A stretch of DNA of 64,000 nt from Ferruginibacter sp. (GCA_025362235.1 JANYGZ010000005.1:51857-115856), one strand, 5' to 3'; counted from the stretch's first letter, positions 45,099-54,495 are shown. Translations and numbers: made by a program. Notes: generated by a model not told the origin, from the letters alone.

Positions 45099-47216
45099 TT
45101 AAAGATTTATTTTTTTAGTAACAGATTTCACCTGTTTTTTTAAAGTTTCCAGCTCACCGGTTTGTTCCTGTATAAAGGAATTATCTTCCAGCCTTCCGGT
45201 TACGATATTCATTTCTTCAGTTGTTTCGTATACCATTTTTCTAAACGGATTTGTATAGTCTTTGGCCCTCGATTCATAAATGCCTTTACACATCCATGTT
45301 CTTGTAGCTACTGCCTCCTGTAATAATTCAATAAAACGGGCAGCAGTAAACTGCCTCGGTGTAATCAATAACATTTCTAATAAGGATGTATAGGCATGGT
45401 GCAATTTATCCTCGTAATATTTATCACCCTGTATGATATAAAATTCATGTACGGACTGCCAGTTTTTTATTTTATTGTTTTTTATATTTCTTTTTAAACC
45501 CTCCATTTCGGTTTGCTGAATTAACTGCCCGCCAATATTCAGCCATTTGCTGCGCTGTATTTTTGCCGACAATGTTTTTTTAAAGTCGTCAAAACTGGCA
45601 AACTTATTTTTTAAAAAATGTTGCAGCAATTGCATTGTTCCATAATAGCGTATCAATTCAGTAAACAATTCAATTGATTGTGGCACTTTTGTTATCTCTG
45701 TTTCACGGCCGGTGTTTTCCCAGCCTGTAGTAATAGCATTGCCTTCTTCATTGGGTTGTAAAGCTTTTAATGTTTGCAGCGAATCAAATAATTCATTAAT
45801 GGTATCCGGCGCTAAATAATCATATTCAAGATGTTGTATTTTATCGGTCCGCCTGTCCCTGTCTGCATACTTCCACGAATTTCTTTCCAGTGCATACATG
45901 TTATACATAAACCAGTAACCAGGCATTATTACTAATTTCTCATTGGCAACATCATTGCTGATTAAACTAAATGGTATGGGTATACGTAACTCTGCCGGAT
46001 AATCGCCTTTTGCCAAAATAGTAAAGGAGGCAAATATTGAATTGTGTTTAAGGCTTACACAAAGCCCCGGCCAAAAGCCACGACCAGCAACAATTTCACC
46101 ATCAGGGCTCCTGCTGTTATGGTTACTGCCAATTGTGGCACCGGCAGCAATATTGCTTTGACCCATTACCAGTGAGGCGCATAAAAAAGAATTGTTATGG
46201 TGTTGTTCGTGTGCCGGAAAAATAAGAGAATTTAAAACTTCGCAACAGGAAATGGTAGAGTTATTGCCCAGGTAAGAATTGAGCAATCTTGCTCCATATT
46301 TCAATTGAGAGTGAGAGGCCATAACAAATCTTACCGCTTTTACTCCGTAAAATATCCTGCATCCGTAACCAACAATACCATTTACCATTTCGCAGCCTTC
46401 GCCGATTTGCGAAGTACGTTCCATATCACTATTGATGGTAAGGTTTTTTAATTTATTGGCACCCTTTAAATAAGCATCGGTACCAATGGTTACATCTTTA
46501 ATGATTCTGCAGTTTTTTATTACCGTTCTGTCGCCAATCTTTCCATAGTATCCACGACGGTTATCAAATTTTTGCTGGGTAAATTCTTTAAACTTATCTA
46601 ATAATGCTTCATCGGTTCTGTACTTACTCCACATATGGGCATCTCCCGGCAACATGCCATCAAAAGGTATTACTTTTCGCCCCCCGTTTTCATTGCATAG
46701 TTCCATCCATATCCTTGAGTCTTCTGCATCTCCTTCACTGATGATGCCATTACCAAACTTGGCTTTATCGGTAGTAGCTATTTCATTCACATTGGCAATC
46801 ATTACTTCGTTACCAATAATATAATGGCTTAAATAATTTACATTATCAATGCATACATTGTCACCAAAATCGCAACTAATAATGGTGCTGTTATATAAAC
46901 CAACAGACATCCTTAAATTATGAAATTCAAGATAGAGCGGTTCAAGATTGCCAATACGTACCAATCCAAAAAACTTACAATTCTTTACCAGTTCCGCATT
47001 AAACGACTGCGAAACAAAAATAAGGTCCCAATTATCGGAAGTATTGCGGTTGTGTACCAGCACTTCAATTTCCTGTGAAGTTAATTTGCGGTATACAGTA
47101 TCAACTGTATTTTGAATATTGCGGAGATAGTATTCATCCTTGCCTGCAGGGATATATTTTTCTTCTATAAAATTATACCCCAGTTTATTTACGGGATGTT
47201 TCTTTATGATGTTCAT
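45099..47216 (-). CDS. DUF4954-family left-handed beta-helix protein
   Basis: 705 residues without a signal peptide. The middle (about 200-430) contains many hexapeptide-like turns (IGDRTVIKNCRIIKDVTIGTDAYLKG, IGEGCEMVNGIVGYGCRIFYG, GQSNIAAGATIGSNHNSRSPDGEIVAG) that build a left-handed parallel beta-helix as in sugar-nucleotide acyl- or nucleotidyl-transferases. The C-terminal third is helical. The family is typical of Bacteroidota and of unknown function; position downstream of glmS on the same strand hints at amino-sugar or envelope metabolism. Confidence 0.88.
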   Translation of the reverse strand: MNIIKKHPVNKLGYNFIEEKYIPAGKDEYYLRNIQNTVDTVYRKLTSQEIEVLVHNRNTSDNWDLIFVSQSFNAELVKNCKFFGLVRIGNLEPLYLEFHNLRMSVGLYNSTIISCDFGDNVCIDNVNYLSHYIIGNEVMIANVNEIATTDKAKFGNGIISEGDAEDSRIWMELCNENGGRKVIPFDGMLPGDAHMWSKYRTDEALLDKFKEFTQQKFDNRRGYYGKIGDRTVIKNCRIIKDVTIGTDAYLKGANKLKNLTINSDMERTSQIGEGCEMVNGIVGYGCRIFYGVKAVRFVMASHSQLKYGARLLNSYLGNNSTISCCEVLNSLIFPAHEQHHNNSFLCASLVMGQSNIAAGATIGSNHNSRSPDGEIVAGRGFWPGLCVSLKHNSIFASFTILAKGDYPAELRIPIPFSLISNDVANEKLVIMPGYWFMYNMYALERNSWKYADRDRRTDKIQHLEYDYLAPDTINELFDSLQTLKALQPNEEGNAITTGWENTGRETEITKVPQSIELFTELIRYYGTMQLLQHFLKNKFASFDDFKKTLSAKIQRSKWLNIGGQLIQQTEMEGLKRNIKNNKIKNWQSVHEFYIIQGDKYYEDKLHHAYTSLLEMLLITPRQFTAARFIELLQEAVATRTWMCKGIYESRAKDYTNPFRKMVYETTEEMNIVTGRLEDNSFIQEQTGELETLKKQVKSVTKKINL

Positions 47217-47244
47217 TAAAAATAGTTAGGGTTAAAAATTAGTA

Positions 47245-47376
47245 GATAATTGATAAATGGATAATGGATAATTTTTCAATTTGATGTTGTATTATTTTTT
47301 TTAAGCTTACAATTATAGCACAGGCAAACGTATAACTAAAATCTTTGCCCATAATAACATTATCAATTATCCATTA
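47245..47376. repeat. GATAATTGATAAATGGATAATGG intergenic repeat pair
   Basis: A run of GATAAT/GGATAAT units at 47,245-47,273 is partly mirrored in inverted orientation at 47,358-47,376 (CATTATCAATTATCCATTA). Such GATAAT-type repeats recur between genes in many Bacteroidota. The pair could form a long stem between glmS and the DUF4954 gene. Confidence 0.4.
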
Positions 47377-47382
47377 AAACTA

Positions 47383-49218
47383 TCACTCTACTGTTACACT
47401 TTTTGCCAGGTTCCTCGGCTTATCAACATCCACTCCTTTGGCAATACCAACATAATACGATAATAATTGCAAGGGAATACAACTCAGCAACGGCGCCATA
47501 ATTTCATCAGCAAGTGGTACAAAAAATACATCATCTGCCAACCCCGGAATTACATCATCACCTTCAGAAATAATGGCGATTACTTTTCCCTTACGTGCTT
47601 TAATTTCCTGTATGTTACTGATAATTTTTTCGTGGTAACTATCCTTTGTGGCTACAAATACTACCGGCAAAGTTTCTGTTACCAATGCAATAGGGCCATG
47701 TTTCATTTCTGCAGCAGGATATCCTTCCGCATGTATATAACTTATCTCTTTCAGTTTTAAAGCGCCTTCCAATGCAATCGGAAAGTTGTACCCACGCCCA
47801 AGGAATAATGCATCAGCAGCACCTTTGTATTTTTCTGCAATTATTTTTATTGCCTCTGCATTTTTTAATAAGGCTTCTACTTTCTCTGGAACGGCTTCTA
47901 ATTCAAATAATAATTTGGTGTAACGCTCGTCCGTAATGGTTCCTTTTTCTTTTGCAATTTTTAACGCCATCATCGTAAGTACCGCCAGCTGGCCAGTAAA
48001 GGCCTTCGTGCTGGCTACACCAATTTCGGGGCCGGCATGCGTATAGGCGCCACCATGACTTAACCTTGCAATAGAAGAACCAACTGCATTTACAATACCA
48101 AAAATAATAGCACCCTGTTCTTTTGCTTTTTCAATAGCAACCAATGTATCAGCCGTTTCGCCGCTTTGCGAAATGGCAATGATAATATCGCCTTTATTGA
48201 TTACGGGGTTACGGTACCTGAACTCAGATGCATATTCCACTTCAACAGGTATCCTGCATAATTCTTCAATAACATATTCTGCTACTAAACCGGCATGCCA
48301 ACTTGTGCCACAGGCTACAATAATAATGCGCTGTGCTGTTTTAAATGCTTCTATATTATTTTGAACACCACTCATGGTAATGGTTCCTGCAGTTGCGTCT
48401 AGCCGGCCACGTAAGCAGTCATGGATAGTGCTGGGTTGTTCAAAAATTTCCTTCAGCATAAAATGATCGTAACCACCCATTTCAATTGCGGCCAGTTCCA
48501 TATCAAGTTTGGTGATAAAGGGAGTTATTTTTTCATTACCCAGATTTTTAAGAATTAGTTCATCTGGTTTTACAATGGCCAGTTCATAATCGTTTACGTA
48601 CACAACCTCCTTGGTATATTCCAGCATCGGAGAGGCATCACTGCCTAAAAAATGTTCACCTTTGCCGACACCAATTACCAGCGGACTGCCTTTTCTTGCT
48701 GCAATGATGGTACCCGGGTTATCTTCATCAATTAATAAAATGCAATAAGCACCCGTAACTCTTTTCAATGCTACCCTTATGGCTTCTTCCAGGCTGCAGT
48801 TGTTATTTTGTTTTATATCCTCAATAAAATTCAACAGTACTTCAGTATCGGTATCACTTGTAAAATTGTATCCTTTATTTACGAGGTCTTTTTTTAGCTG
48901 TATGTAATTTTCAATAATGCCATTGTGTATCATGGCTAATTTGCCGCTTTTGGATGTATGCGGATGTGCATTCCTGTCGTTAGGCTCGCCATGCGTAGCC
49001 CATCTTGTATGGCCAATGCCTGTATTTGCATGAAGATCTTTGCCAACAATAAACTCTTCGAGTTCGGCAACACGCCCTTTCTTTTTGTATACTCTTAAAC
49101 CGCCATTAAGTAACGCTACACCTGTGCTGTCGTAGCCACGGTATTCTAATCTTTTTAAGCCTTTAATTACAATGGGGTAAGCTTCCCTGGGTCCGGTATA
49201 TCCTACAATTCCACACAT
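47383..49218 (-). CDS. glmS: glutamine--fructose-6-phosphate aminotransferase (isomerising)
   Basis: 611 residues, the usual length. It makes glucosamine-6-phosphate, the entry point to peptidoglycan and lipopolysaccharide. The N-terminal glutaminase begins MCGIVGYTG with Cys2 as nucleophile, and GHTRWATHGEPNDRNAHPH follows. Two SIS domains bind the sugar (IVACGTSWHAG, SQSGETADTLVA, STKAFTGQ). The end KPRNLAKSVTVE is the conserved catalytic tail. Confidence 0.98.
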   Translation of the reverse strand: MCGIVGYTGPREAYPIVIKGLKRLEYRGYDSTGVALLNGGLRVYKKKGRVAELEEFIVGKDLHANTGIGHTRWATHGEPNDRNAHPHTSKSGKLAMIHNGIIENYIQLKKDLVNKGYNFTSDTDTEVLLNFIEDIKQNNNCSLEEAIRVALKRVTGAYCILLIDEDNPGTIIAARKGSPLVIGVGKGEHFLGSDASPMLEYTKEVVYVNDYELAIVKPDELILKNLGNEKITPFITKLDMELAAIEMGGYDHFMLKEIFEQPSTIHDCLRGRLDATAGTITMSGVQNNIEAFKTAQRIIIVACGTSWHAGLVAEYVIEELCRIPVEVEYASEFRYRNPVINKGDIIIAISQSGETADTLVAIEKAKEQGAIIFGIVNAVGSSIARLSHGGAYTHAGPEIGVASTKAFTGQLAVLTMMALKIAKEKGTITDERYTKLLFELEAVPEKVEALLKNAEAIKIIAEKYKGAADALFLGRGYNFPIALEGALKLKEISYIHAEGYPAAEMKHGPIALVTETLPVVFVATKDSYHEKIISNIQEIKARKGKVIAIISEGDDVIPGLADDVFFVPLADEIMAPLLSCIPLQLLSYYVGIAKGVDVDKPRNLAKSVTVE

Positions 49219-49400
49219 ATTTTATTTTTTATTTTTTTGAGCTCGGCAATAGAATATTTTATAAGCTTCATAGGCGTCGCACCCTTGTACCAAATAATAA
49301 CAAGGAGCTTTTACCAAAGCGGCCGGGATAAATTAATATTGCAAATTAATAAAATGTAACCAATAAATAGTTAATTCACTTACAGTAGCAATATCCAAAG
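49219..49400 (-). promoter_or_regulatory. glmS upstream leader region
   Basis: About 180 bases upstream of glmS (minus strand) that are richer in G and C in the middle (49,275-49,335) than typical intergenic DNA here. A CCTTGT/ACAAGG hairpin lies at 49,283-49,305. A TAATTTGC on the minus strand near 49,345 resembles a -7 element. I see no match to the glmS ribozyme core. Confidence 0.35.
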
Positions 49401-49434
49401 AGCTTTACTACATTTGAGTTATAAACTTTCAGTA

Positions 49435-49994
49435 ATGAAATATTTTTTATTCCTATCTGCATTTTGTATTACCCAATTTTTAGTAATTGCACAAAACGGG
49501 GTACCTGCACCTGAAACAATTAATTATTTAGTGCGGCATGCAGAAAAGGAAAAAGGAGATGACCCTTTACTAACAGAAGCAGGAAAACAACGTGCAGGAG
49601 ATCTAATGCGTACATTAAAAGACAAACAGCTGCAACGCATTTATGTAACTCAATACCGCCGCACACAAATGACAACAGATAGTTTGCGTATCCAGATGGG
49701 AATCGATACCGTGCATTACCTGGCAGATTCCACAGGAAATAGTTTGCTTGAAAAAATAAAAGTAAACAACGATTTTGGAAAATCCATACTGGTAATAGGG
49801 CATACCAATACTCTGCCCTTATTATTGAAAAATTAGGTGTAGCAAAACAAACAATCCCTGTTATTGAAGACAATGAATTTGATTATTTATTTGCAGTAAG
49901 GCTTACAAAACAGGGGGCAGCACTTACTATCAGCAAGTATGGCGTTAAACCGCTGATAAAAGCTGCAGGTACAACCGTGCAGCGCTTACAATAA
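49435..49994 (+). pseudogene. exported histidine phosphatase (SixA/phosphoglycerate-mutase-like), frameshifted
   Basis: From the ATG at 49,435 a signal peptide (to IAQ) and the phosphatase core are present: YLVRHAEKEKGDDPLLTEAGKQRA with the RHxE nucleophile motif, YRRTQMTTD and VIGHTNTLP with the second catalytic His. At the CCC of 49,816-49,818 the frame is lost and stops at 49,836. One extra C restores LPLIIEKLGVAKQTIPVIEDNEFDYLFAV and on to the TAA at 49,992-49,994, giving 186 residues. A TACATTTG (-7 consensus) at 49,409-49,416 precedes the gene. The 3' end overlaps the convergent mgtE gene by nine bases. Confidence 0.8.
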
Positions 49995-51392
49995 AATGCC
50001 TTTTAAAAACAGGTAGGCCACAGAAAAATAAATGATAAGCCCTGTAACATCTACCAGTGTTGCAACAAATGGTGCAGAACTAACCGCAGGGTCAGCGCCT
50101 AATCTTTTTAAAATAAGTGGTAACATTGATCCGGTAATGGTACCCCAAAGTACCACGCCTACCAGCGATACGCCTACACTAATGGCCACCAGTAACCAAT
50201 GAATTCCATAGAGATCCTGCAAAATACCGTGGCTCATCAATACATGCCAAAGGCAAATTCTTATAAAACCGATAAGGCCAAGAATGCCGCCCAATGTTAA
50301 GCCGCTAAAAATTTCTCGGCGCATTACTCGCCACCAATCAGCGAGGGAAACTTCGCCAACAGCCATTGCCTGTATGATGAGCGTTGAAGCCTGTGAACCA
50401 CTGTTACCGCCACTTGAAGCTATCAATGGCATAAACATTACCAACACAGTTGCCCTTGATATCTCATCATTAAAATATGCCAATGCAGTTGCTGTTAACA
50501 GCTCGCCAAAAAAAAGTACAATCAGCCAACCTGCCCTTTTTTTCATCAGTTTTAAAAAAGGCGTATCAAGATAAGGTTCATCCAAAGCCTCTGTACCGCC
50601 CATCTTTTGCATGTCTTCGCTAAACTCTTCACTGGCAACCCACAACACATCATCAATGGTAACTATGCCCAGTAATTTATTGCTTTTACTTACAACGGGC
50701 AGGGCTACACGATTATTCATTTTAAATACTTCGTTGGCTACTTCCTGATCATCTTCAGCATGTAGTGTAATTACCCTGCCATCCATTAACTCATCAACCC
50801 TCTTATCTGCCGACGCCATGATGAAATCCTTTATCCGTATATCATCCAGCAATTCTCCTTTATCATTAATTACATAAATCACATCGATTGTTTCGCTGTT
50901 TTTGGCATATTTCCGGATGGTGTTCAATACGTCTTCTACGGTATCATGCTCGTACACATAAATATAATCCGGTGTCATCAGCCTTCCAACACTTCCTTCG
51001 GGGTAACCCAATAAAGAAAGGGTTATTTTTCTTTCTTCGGGGTTAAGAGTTTTAACCAACTCCCTTACTGCATTGCTGTGTAATTCACTTAAAAAAGCGG
51101 TACGGTCATCTGCGGGTAATTCATTTAATAATTCTGCAGTTTTAAAAGCAGGTAAATTTTTAACGATTCTTTTTTGGGTAGATAGTTCAAGTATCTTAAA
51201 TAAACTGGCAGCCCGGTGTATAGAAAGATGGCTGATAATCTGGGTTTCAAATTCCTGGTTGCCTTCTATAAGTTCGGCTACAGCACTGATATTTTGATTA
51301 TTCAAAAAATCCTGTATCTGTAATTTATCTTCTGAAGCAATTACTTCTTCAAACTGATCTTGTATTGATATTTCGTCTACTTCTAAAGGCAT
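49986..51392 (-). CDS. mgtE: MgtE-type magnesium transporter
   Basis: 468 residues. An N-terminal MgtE superhelical domain (about 30-130; PADDRTAFLSEL, GYPEGSVGRLMT) is followed by two CBS domains (about 135-255) that sense magnesium and five membrane helices (about 285-468). The pore phrase MPLIASSGGNSGSQASTLIIQAMAVGEV is diagnostic. It imports Mg2+ across the inner membrane and closes when cytoplasmic Mg2+ binds the N and CBS domains. Confidence 0.95.
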   Translation of the reverse strand: MPLEVDEISIQDQFEEVIASEDKLQIQDFLNNQNISAVAELIEGNQEFETQIISHLSIHRAASLFKILELSTQKRIVKNLPAFKTAELLNELPADDRTAFLSELHSNAVRELVKTLNPEERKITLSLLGYPEGSVGRLMTPDYIYVYEHDTVEDVLNTIRKYAKNSETIDVIYVINDKGELLDDIRIKDFIMASADKRVDELMDGRVITLHAEDDQEVANEVFKMNNRVALPVVSKSNKLLGIVTIDDVLWVASEEFSEDMQKMGGTEALDEPYLDTPFLKLMKKRAGWLIVLFFGELLTATALAYFNDEISRATVLVMFMPLIASSGGNSGSQASTLIIQAMAVGEVSLADWWRVMRREIFSGLTLGGILGLIGFIRICLWHVLMSHGILQDLYGIHWLLVAISVGVSLVGVVLWGTITGSMLPLILKRLGADPAVSSAPFVATLVDVTGLIIYFSVAYLFLKGILL

Positions 51393-51403
51393 ATGTAAGT
51401 TGT

Positions 51404-51540
51404 TTTTGCCGTTAAGGCGTTTAGACGTTTTTTGTTTTTAGGATAGCAGGCCTTTTAAGCATCCATAGTTTTAAATTTTTTAAAAACGCCTAAACGTCTA
51501 AACAGCACTACCCATAAAAACGCCTAAACGGCAAAAAAAT
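51404..51540. repeat. cluster of GGCGTTTAGACG / CGTCTAAACGCC inverted repeats
   Basis: GCCGTTAAGGCGTTTAGACG at 51,408-51,427 is answered by two inverted copies downstream: AAAAACGCCTAAACGTCTAAAC (start near 51,481) and AAAAACGCCTAAACGGC (near 51,515). The three units lie in the 203-base gap between divergent mgtE and the SET gene. They could form alternative hairpins or be a dispersed repeat array. Confidence 0.55.
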
Positions 51541-51595
51541 GTAAATTTTCTTTTAACTATCTTGCAAATTACTCCATTTAAGTTAACCAAAAAGT

Positions 51596-51982
51596 ATGTT
51601 GCTTCCCCATTTGTATATTGATACTGTTTCCGGCAAGGGTAGGGGCGTATTTACCAAAAAGGCGATACCGGGCAATACTGTTGTAGAAATATCGCCTGTT
51701 ATTGTAATGAGTAAGGCAGACAGGCAAAGCCTTGATAAAACTCTTTTGCACGATTATATTTTTGAATGGGGAACCTTAAAAGATAAGTGCTGTATGGCTC
51801 TGGGCCTTGTGCCGATGTACAACCACAGTTACAAAAGTAATTGTGAGTACTTTATGGATTTTGATAATGATACTATTTCCGTTAAAACCGTAAAGGGTAT
51901 TAAGAAGGGAACTGAATTAACCATCAATTATAATGGCGATTGGAATGATCCGGCGAAATTATGGTTTGAAGTAAGTAAATAA
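51596..51982 (+). CDS. minimal SET-domain protein (lysine methyltransferase fold)
   Basis: 128 residues forming little more than a SET domain: GKGRGVFTKKAIPGNTVVEISPV (residues 13-35, SAM-binding start), YNHS (75-78) of the NHS motif and ELTINYNGD (107-115) with the catalytic-region tyrosine. SET proteins methylate lysines using S-adenosylmethionine; bacterial single-domain forms have unknown protein targets. There is no post-SET zinc cluster. Confidence 0.85.
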   Translation: MLLPHLYIDTVSGKGRGVFTKKAIPGNTVVEISPVIVMSKADRQSLDKTLLHDYIFEWGTLKDKCCMALGLVPMYNHSYKSNCEYFMDFDNDTISVKTVKGIKKGTELTINYNGDWNDPAKLWFEVSK

Positions 51983-52057
51983 AAAAACCAGTGCTAATTT
52001 TAAACAATTATTTTAAAACTAAAACTGAGGTACCAGTAATAATCAAAATATATAATT

Positions 52058-53101
52058 ATGCATATTATTAAAACAGCATTGCTTTCTTATGGCATGAGCG
52101 GAAAAATATTTCATGCTCCTTTTATTGCGGCTCATTCCGGATTTCGACTGCTGGGCTCATGGGAAAGAAGCCAAAAAAAAATAGAGGAAGATTACCCGGA
52201 TGCAATATCTTATCCAACACTGGAGGCATTATTGGCAGATGAAGCCATTGAACTGGTAATTATAAATACACCTAACAATACGCATTTTGATTATGCCACT
52301 AAGGCCTTGCTTGCCAACAAACACGTAGTGGTTGAAAAGGCATTTACAACAACAGTGGCAGAAGGTGAGTCATTAAAAGCATTAGCTGATAAGCAGCAAA
52401 AAAAAATAAGTGTGTATCAAAACCGGCGGTACGATAGCGATTTTAGAACGGTAAAAAACATTCTCGAAGAAAAATTGTTGGGAGAAATTGTAGAAGCAGA
52501 ATTTCATTATGATCGTTTTAAACCAGTGGTAGGCCCGAAGCTTCATAAAGAAACAGCAGGCCCCGGTGCAGGGCTGTTAATGGATCTTGGACCACACTTA
52601 ATTGATGAAGCATTGTGTTTATTTGGTATGCCCCAGGCGGTTTTTGCAGACATCCGTATAACAAGGCCTTTATCAAAAGTTGATGACTGGTTTGATTTGC
52701 TCTTGTATTATCCGGCTTTCAGGGTAAGGCTAAAGGCAAGCGGTTTTGTTAAAGAGGCAATTCCTGCAAATATTATTAACGGCTGTAATGGGTCTTTTAT
52801 AAAGGCCAGGGCCGATGTTCAGGAGGCTGATTTGTTAGCTGGTAAAAAGCCAGGAGATATTAACTGGGGTATTGAACCAAAGTCAGGATATGGATTATTA
52901 CATACAGAAAAGAAAGGCGTTGTCGTAAAAGAACACATACTTTCCGCGAAGGGCAACTATGGTGATTATTATGAAGGGGTTTACCAGGCACTTACAACTG
53001 CAAAGCCAATGCCCGTTAGTGCACAGGACGGTATCAACACAATAATTATTATAGAAGCGGCTGTAAAAAGCTGTGCAGAAAAAAGAATTGTAGAACTTTA
53101 A
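52058..53101 (+). CDS. Gfo/Idh/MocA-family oxidoreductase
   Basis: 347 residues. The Rossmann N-terminal domain has the modified dinucleotide loop SYGMSGKIFHAPF (10-22), then NTPNNTHFDYATKALLANKHVVVEKAF, with the EKP-like EKAF at about residues 95-98. The C-terminal alpha/beta domain has DLGPHLIDEALCLFG, holding the conserved catalytic His. Close to YdgJ/YhhX-type cytosolic members. The substrate is a sugar or cyclitol derivative that cannot be named from sequence. Confidence 0.92.
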   Translation: MHIIKTALLSYGMSGKIFHAPFIAAHSGFRLLGSWERSQKKIEEDYPDAISYPTLEALLADEAIELVIINTPNNTHFDYATKALLANKHVVVEKAFTTTVAEGESLKALADKQQKKISVYQNRRYDSDFRTVKNILEEKLLGEIVEAEFHYDRFKPVVGPKLHKETAGPGAGLLMDLGPHLIDEALCLFGMPQAVFADIRITRPLSKVDDWFDLLLYYPAFRVRLKASGFVKEAIPANIINGCNGSFIKARADVQEADLLAGKKPGDINWGIEPKSGYGLLHTEKKGVVVKEHILSAKGNYGDYYEGVYQALTTAKPMPVSAQDGINTIIIIEAAVKSCAEKRIVEL

Positions 53102-53190
53102 ACCCCTCAAAATAATAAATTGAAAATTTAATAAATAAAACTCAATGTTTAAACATTAAAAGCATTATCTTGCAATAAAATTATAAAAAT

Positions 53191-53727
53191 ATGGCAACAA
53201 AAACCTGGGCAATAGACCCCACACACAGCGAAGTACATTTTAAAATTAAGCACCTGATGATTACGAATGTTACAGGCAGCTTTGATATTTTTCAGGCTTC
53301 TGTAGTAACGGAAGACGAAGATTTTTCTACTGCAAAAGTCAGTTTTACAGCTGATATCAATTCTATCTCAACAGGTAACGAACAAAGGGATGGCCATTTA
53401 AAAAGTGCAGACTTTTTTGATGGGGCTACATATCCTCAAATTAAATTTACAGCCACAAAAGCAGAAAACGTAGACAATGATGGTTCTTATGAACTGTATG
53501 GCGATTTAACTATTCGTGATGTAACTAAAAGTGTAAAATTAGCAGTTGAGTTTGGTGGCGTTGTTAAGGATATGTACGGCAATACCAAGGCTGGCTTTAC
53601 CATTAATGGTAAAATAAACCGTAAAGATTTTGGATTAACATGGAGCGGTGTTACAGAAGCCGGTGGTATAGTGGTAAGTGACGAAGTAAGAATTATAAGT
53701 GAAATTCAGTTGATAGAACAGGCATAG
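53191..53727 (+). CDS. YceI-family lipocalin-like protein
   Basis: 178 residues starting at TWAIDPTHSEVHFKIKHLMITNVTGSF without a signal peptide, so it should be cytoplasmic. The family forms an extended lipocalin barrel that in characterised cases binds isoprenoid chains. FDGATYPQIKFTA, GDLTIRDVTKSVKL and GFTINGKINRKDFGLTW are its signatures. A good terminator follows. Confidence 0.94.
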   Translation: MATKTWAIDPTHSEVHFKIKHLMITNVTGSFDIFQASVVTEDEDFSTAKVSFTADINSISTGNEQRDGHLKSADFFDGATYPQIKFTATKAENVDNDGSYELYGDLTIRDVTKSVKLAVEFGGVVKDMYGNTKAGFTINGKINRKDFGLTWSGVTEAGGIVVSDEVRIISEIQLIEQA

Positions 53728-53760
53728 TTTTTTCGGGTCAATTGTAAAAAATTGATATAA

Positions 53761-53795
53761 AAAAATGTCACTTTATTTTAATGTGACATTTTTTT
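53761..53795 (+). terminator. intrinsic terminator after the YceI gene
   Basis: AAAAATGTCAC/GTGACATTTTT stem with an 11-base loop and eight T. It is symmetrical enough to serve the convergent phosphopantetheinyl transferase gene too. Confidence 0.85.
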
Positions 53796-53856
53796 TATTG
53801 ATGTGTTGTTGCATGTTTTACAACACAAATAAATTGTAATGGAAGGGCGATAAACA

Positions 53857-54495
53857 TTAACTCATCACCCAGGCAATACAGTTATTATTAAAAAATAAAA
53901 GATGCACCTGAAGTATAATCGGGTTATTTTTTAAAACGGTACAATAGGCAATACCACTATTACCTGTTAAAGAAATTTTATCAATATGCAGCTGTTCTTT
54001 AAAATCAACCTCGCCATCGCCATACCATTTATATAAAGATTCTTTGATGCTCCATGCTGCTGTAAGCAGCGAATCATGCAGCAGCTCAATGGAAGAATCT
54101 TCAATTGCCTCAATGATAGCCTGTTCCTTATTGGATAAAAACTTATGTTTTACCCTTGCAACTTTTTCAGTTACCATCTCAATATCTACCCCAACTCTTT
54201 TAGTACTGCTTACCATTACGGCTGCATAATGGCCGCAATGTGAAATGGAGAAGTGATATGCTTCATTTTCCAAAAAAGGTTTTCTTGTATCTGCAATCCG
54301 TATCAGCATATATGGAAAATCTGGATATAATTCTTTTAATAAATACCTGCCGGCCAGGTGTTGTAGCTGTTTATGCGGATGTGTGATTTCTGTTTGCAAT
54401 GGAACATATCGTAAAAAAAAACCCTTTTCTTCGGCTATATGCCAAACACCTAATTTTGTTGTAAGGTTGATATTTTGTTGATAAACGAGCGGCAT
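53857..54495 (-). CDS. 4'-phosphopantetheinyl transferase (Sfp-like)
   Basis: 212 residues from the ATG at 54,495 (MPLVYQQNINL); an upstream ATG at 54,552 adds 19 residues of poor character. RKPFLENEAYHFSISHCGHYAAVMVS, GVDIE (102-106, magnesium-binding) and WSIKESLYKWYG (148-159) are the P-pant transferase motifs. It transfers phosphopantetheine from CoA to a serine of carrier proteins. It is the Sfp/EntD-like half-duplicated type, not the small AcpS. Confidence 0.88.
   Translation of the reverse strand: MPLVYQQNINLTTKLGVWHIAEEKGFFLRYVPLQTEITHPHKQLQHLAGRYLLKELYPDFPYMLIRIADTRKPFLENEAYHFSISHCGHYAAVMVSSTKRVGVDIEMVTEKVARVKHKFLSNKEQAIIEAIEDSSIELLHDSLLTAAWSIKESLYKWYGDGEVDFKEQLHIDKISLTGNSGIAYCTVLKNNPIILQVHLLFFNNNCIAWVMS

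Noticed and set aside
49219..49400. glmS ribozyme
   Set aside because: The conserved ribozyme core and cleavage site were not found, and the class is not expected in Bacteroidota.
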